Below, piece after piece: positions 5,512-5,575 of a stretch of 5,575 nucleotides of DNA. How positions within the stretch are numbered: the stretch's first letter is position 1; the number at the start of each line of letters is the position of its first letter. Location: the NCBI GenBank assembly GCA_036389695.1, contig DASVWG010000438.1:1-5575 (forward strand), written 5' to 3'. A program made the translations under genes and the position numbers. A model generated the notes under the pieces. The model was not told the origin of the DNA, did not search any database, and saw nothing but the letters and a program-made list of their open reading frames with translations. This DNA comes from JALZHR01 sp036389695. Lineage in GTDB: Bacteria > Acidobacteriota > Blastocatellia > Pyrinomonadales > Pyrinomonadaceae.

Positions 5512-5575
5512 AAAAACGGAAAATGGAAAATTGGAAAACCGACTATTTTCCGTTTTCCATTTTCCGTTTTCCATT
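5512..5575. repeat. Palindromic array of the heptamer NGGAAAA upstream of the ribonuclease gene (cut by window end)
   Basis: The left half (5517-5538) holds three copies of NGGAAAA on the plus strand: CGGAAAA, TGGAAAA and, after one extra T, TGGAAAA. The right half (5546-5573) holds four copies on the minus strand with N alternating C and T. The 18-bp segments 5513-5530 and 5553-5570 are perfect reverse complements; inside them GGAAAA (5533-5538) pairs with TTTTCC (5546-5551), leaving a loop of 7 nt (5539-5545). The array may continue beyond 5575. It starts 14 nt upstream of the ribonuclease ATG at 5498, so it would lie in the leader or promoter of that gene. Confidence 0.85.

Overview
Every gene I can support is read from the minus strand, so the window reads most naturally from right to left. 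The organism is probably a free-living aerobic bacterium of intermediate GC. The type of succinate dehydrogenase, the short RNB ribonuclease and the palindromic intergenic repeats would suit an Acidobacteriota-like lineage (Blastocatellia or similar). That placement rests on general resemblance only and is low confidence.

Layout, in transcription order. (1) 5512-5575: a palindromic array of a 7-bp unit (NGGAAAA), cut by the window edge, just upstream of (2) an RNB-domain exoribonuclease of 495 residues (4011-5498). (3) A GC-rich hairpin with a following T-rich run (3944-3987) is the likely terminator of that gene. (4) A roughly 430-bp gap (3579-4010) holds two candidate sigma70-type promoters reading toward the succinate dehydrogenase genes and a faint open frame without a start codon. 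(5) sdhC (2796-3578) is a five-helix membrane anchor of the mycobacterial Sdh1 (type F) kind, rich in conserved Cys and His. (6) A near-perfect 33-bp inverted repeat built from the heptamer NGGATGA (2716-2795) fills almost the whole gap between the sdhC stop and the sdhA start. (7) sdhA (898-2709) is the complete flavoprotein subunit. (8) A small AT-rich pair follows: a DUF433 protein (620-847) and a DUF5615 PIN-like protein (286-636), overlapping by 17 bp and resembling a VapBC-like toxin-antitoxin module. (9) sdhB (1-273) is the N-terminal 91 codons of the iron-sulfur subunit. Its ribosome binding site overlaps the stop codon of the DUF5615 gene.

How it works together: SdhA oxidises succinate at a covalently held FAD. 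SdhB carries electrons through iron-sulfur clusters. SdhC passes them to quinone, probably through the membrane-embedded Rieske-type [2Fe-2S] cluster known from the mycobacterial Sdh1 enzyme. The order sdhC-sdhA-sdhB matches that of mycobacterial Sdh1, but here a toxin-antitoxin-like pair sits between sdhA and sdhB in the same orientation and is tightly joined to sdhB.

The least explained features are the two palindromic heptamer arrays and the toxin-antitoxin-like pair inside a central-metabolism operon.
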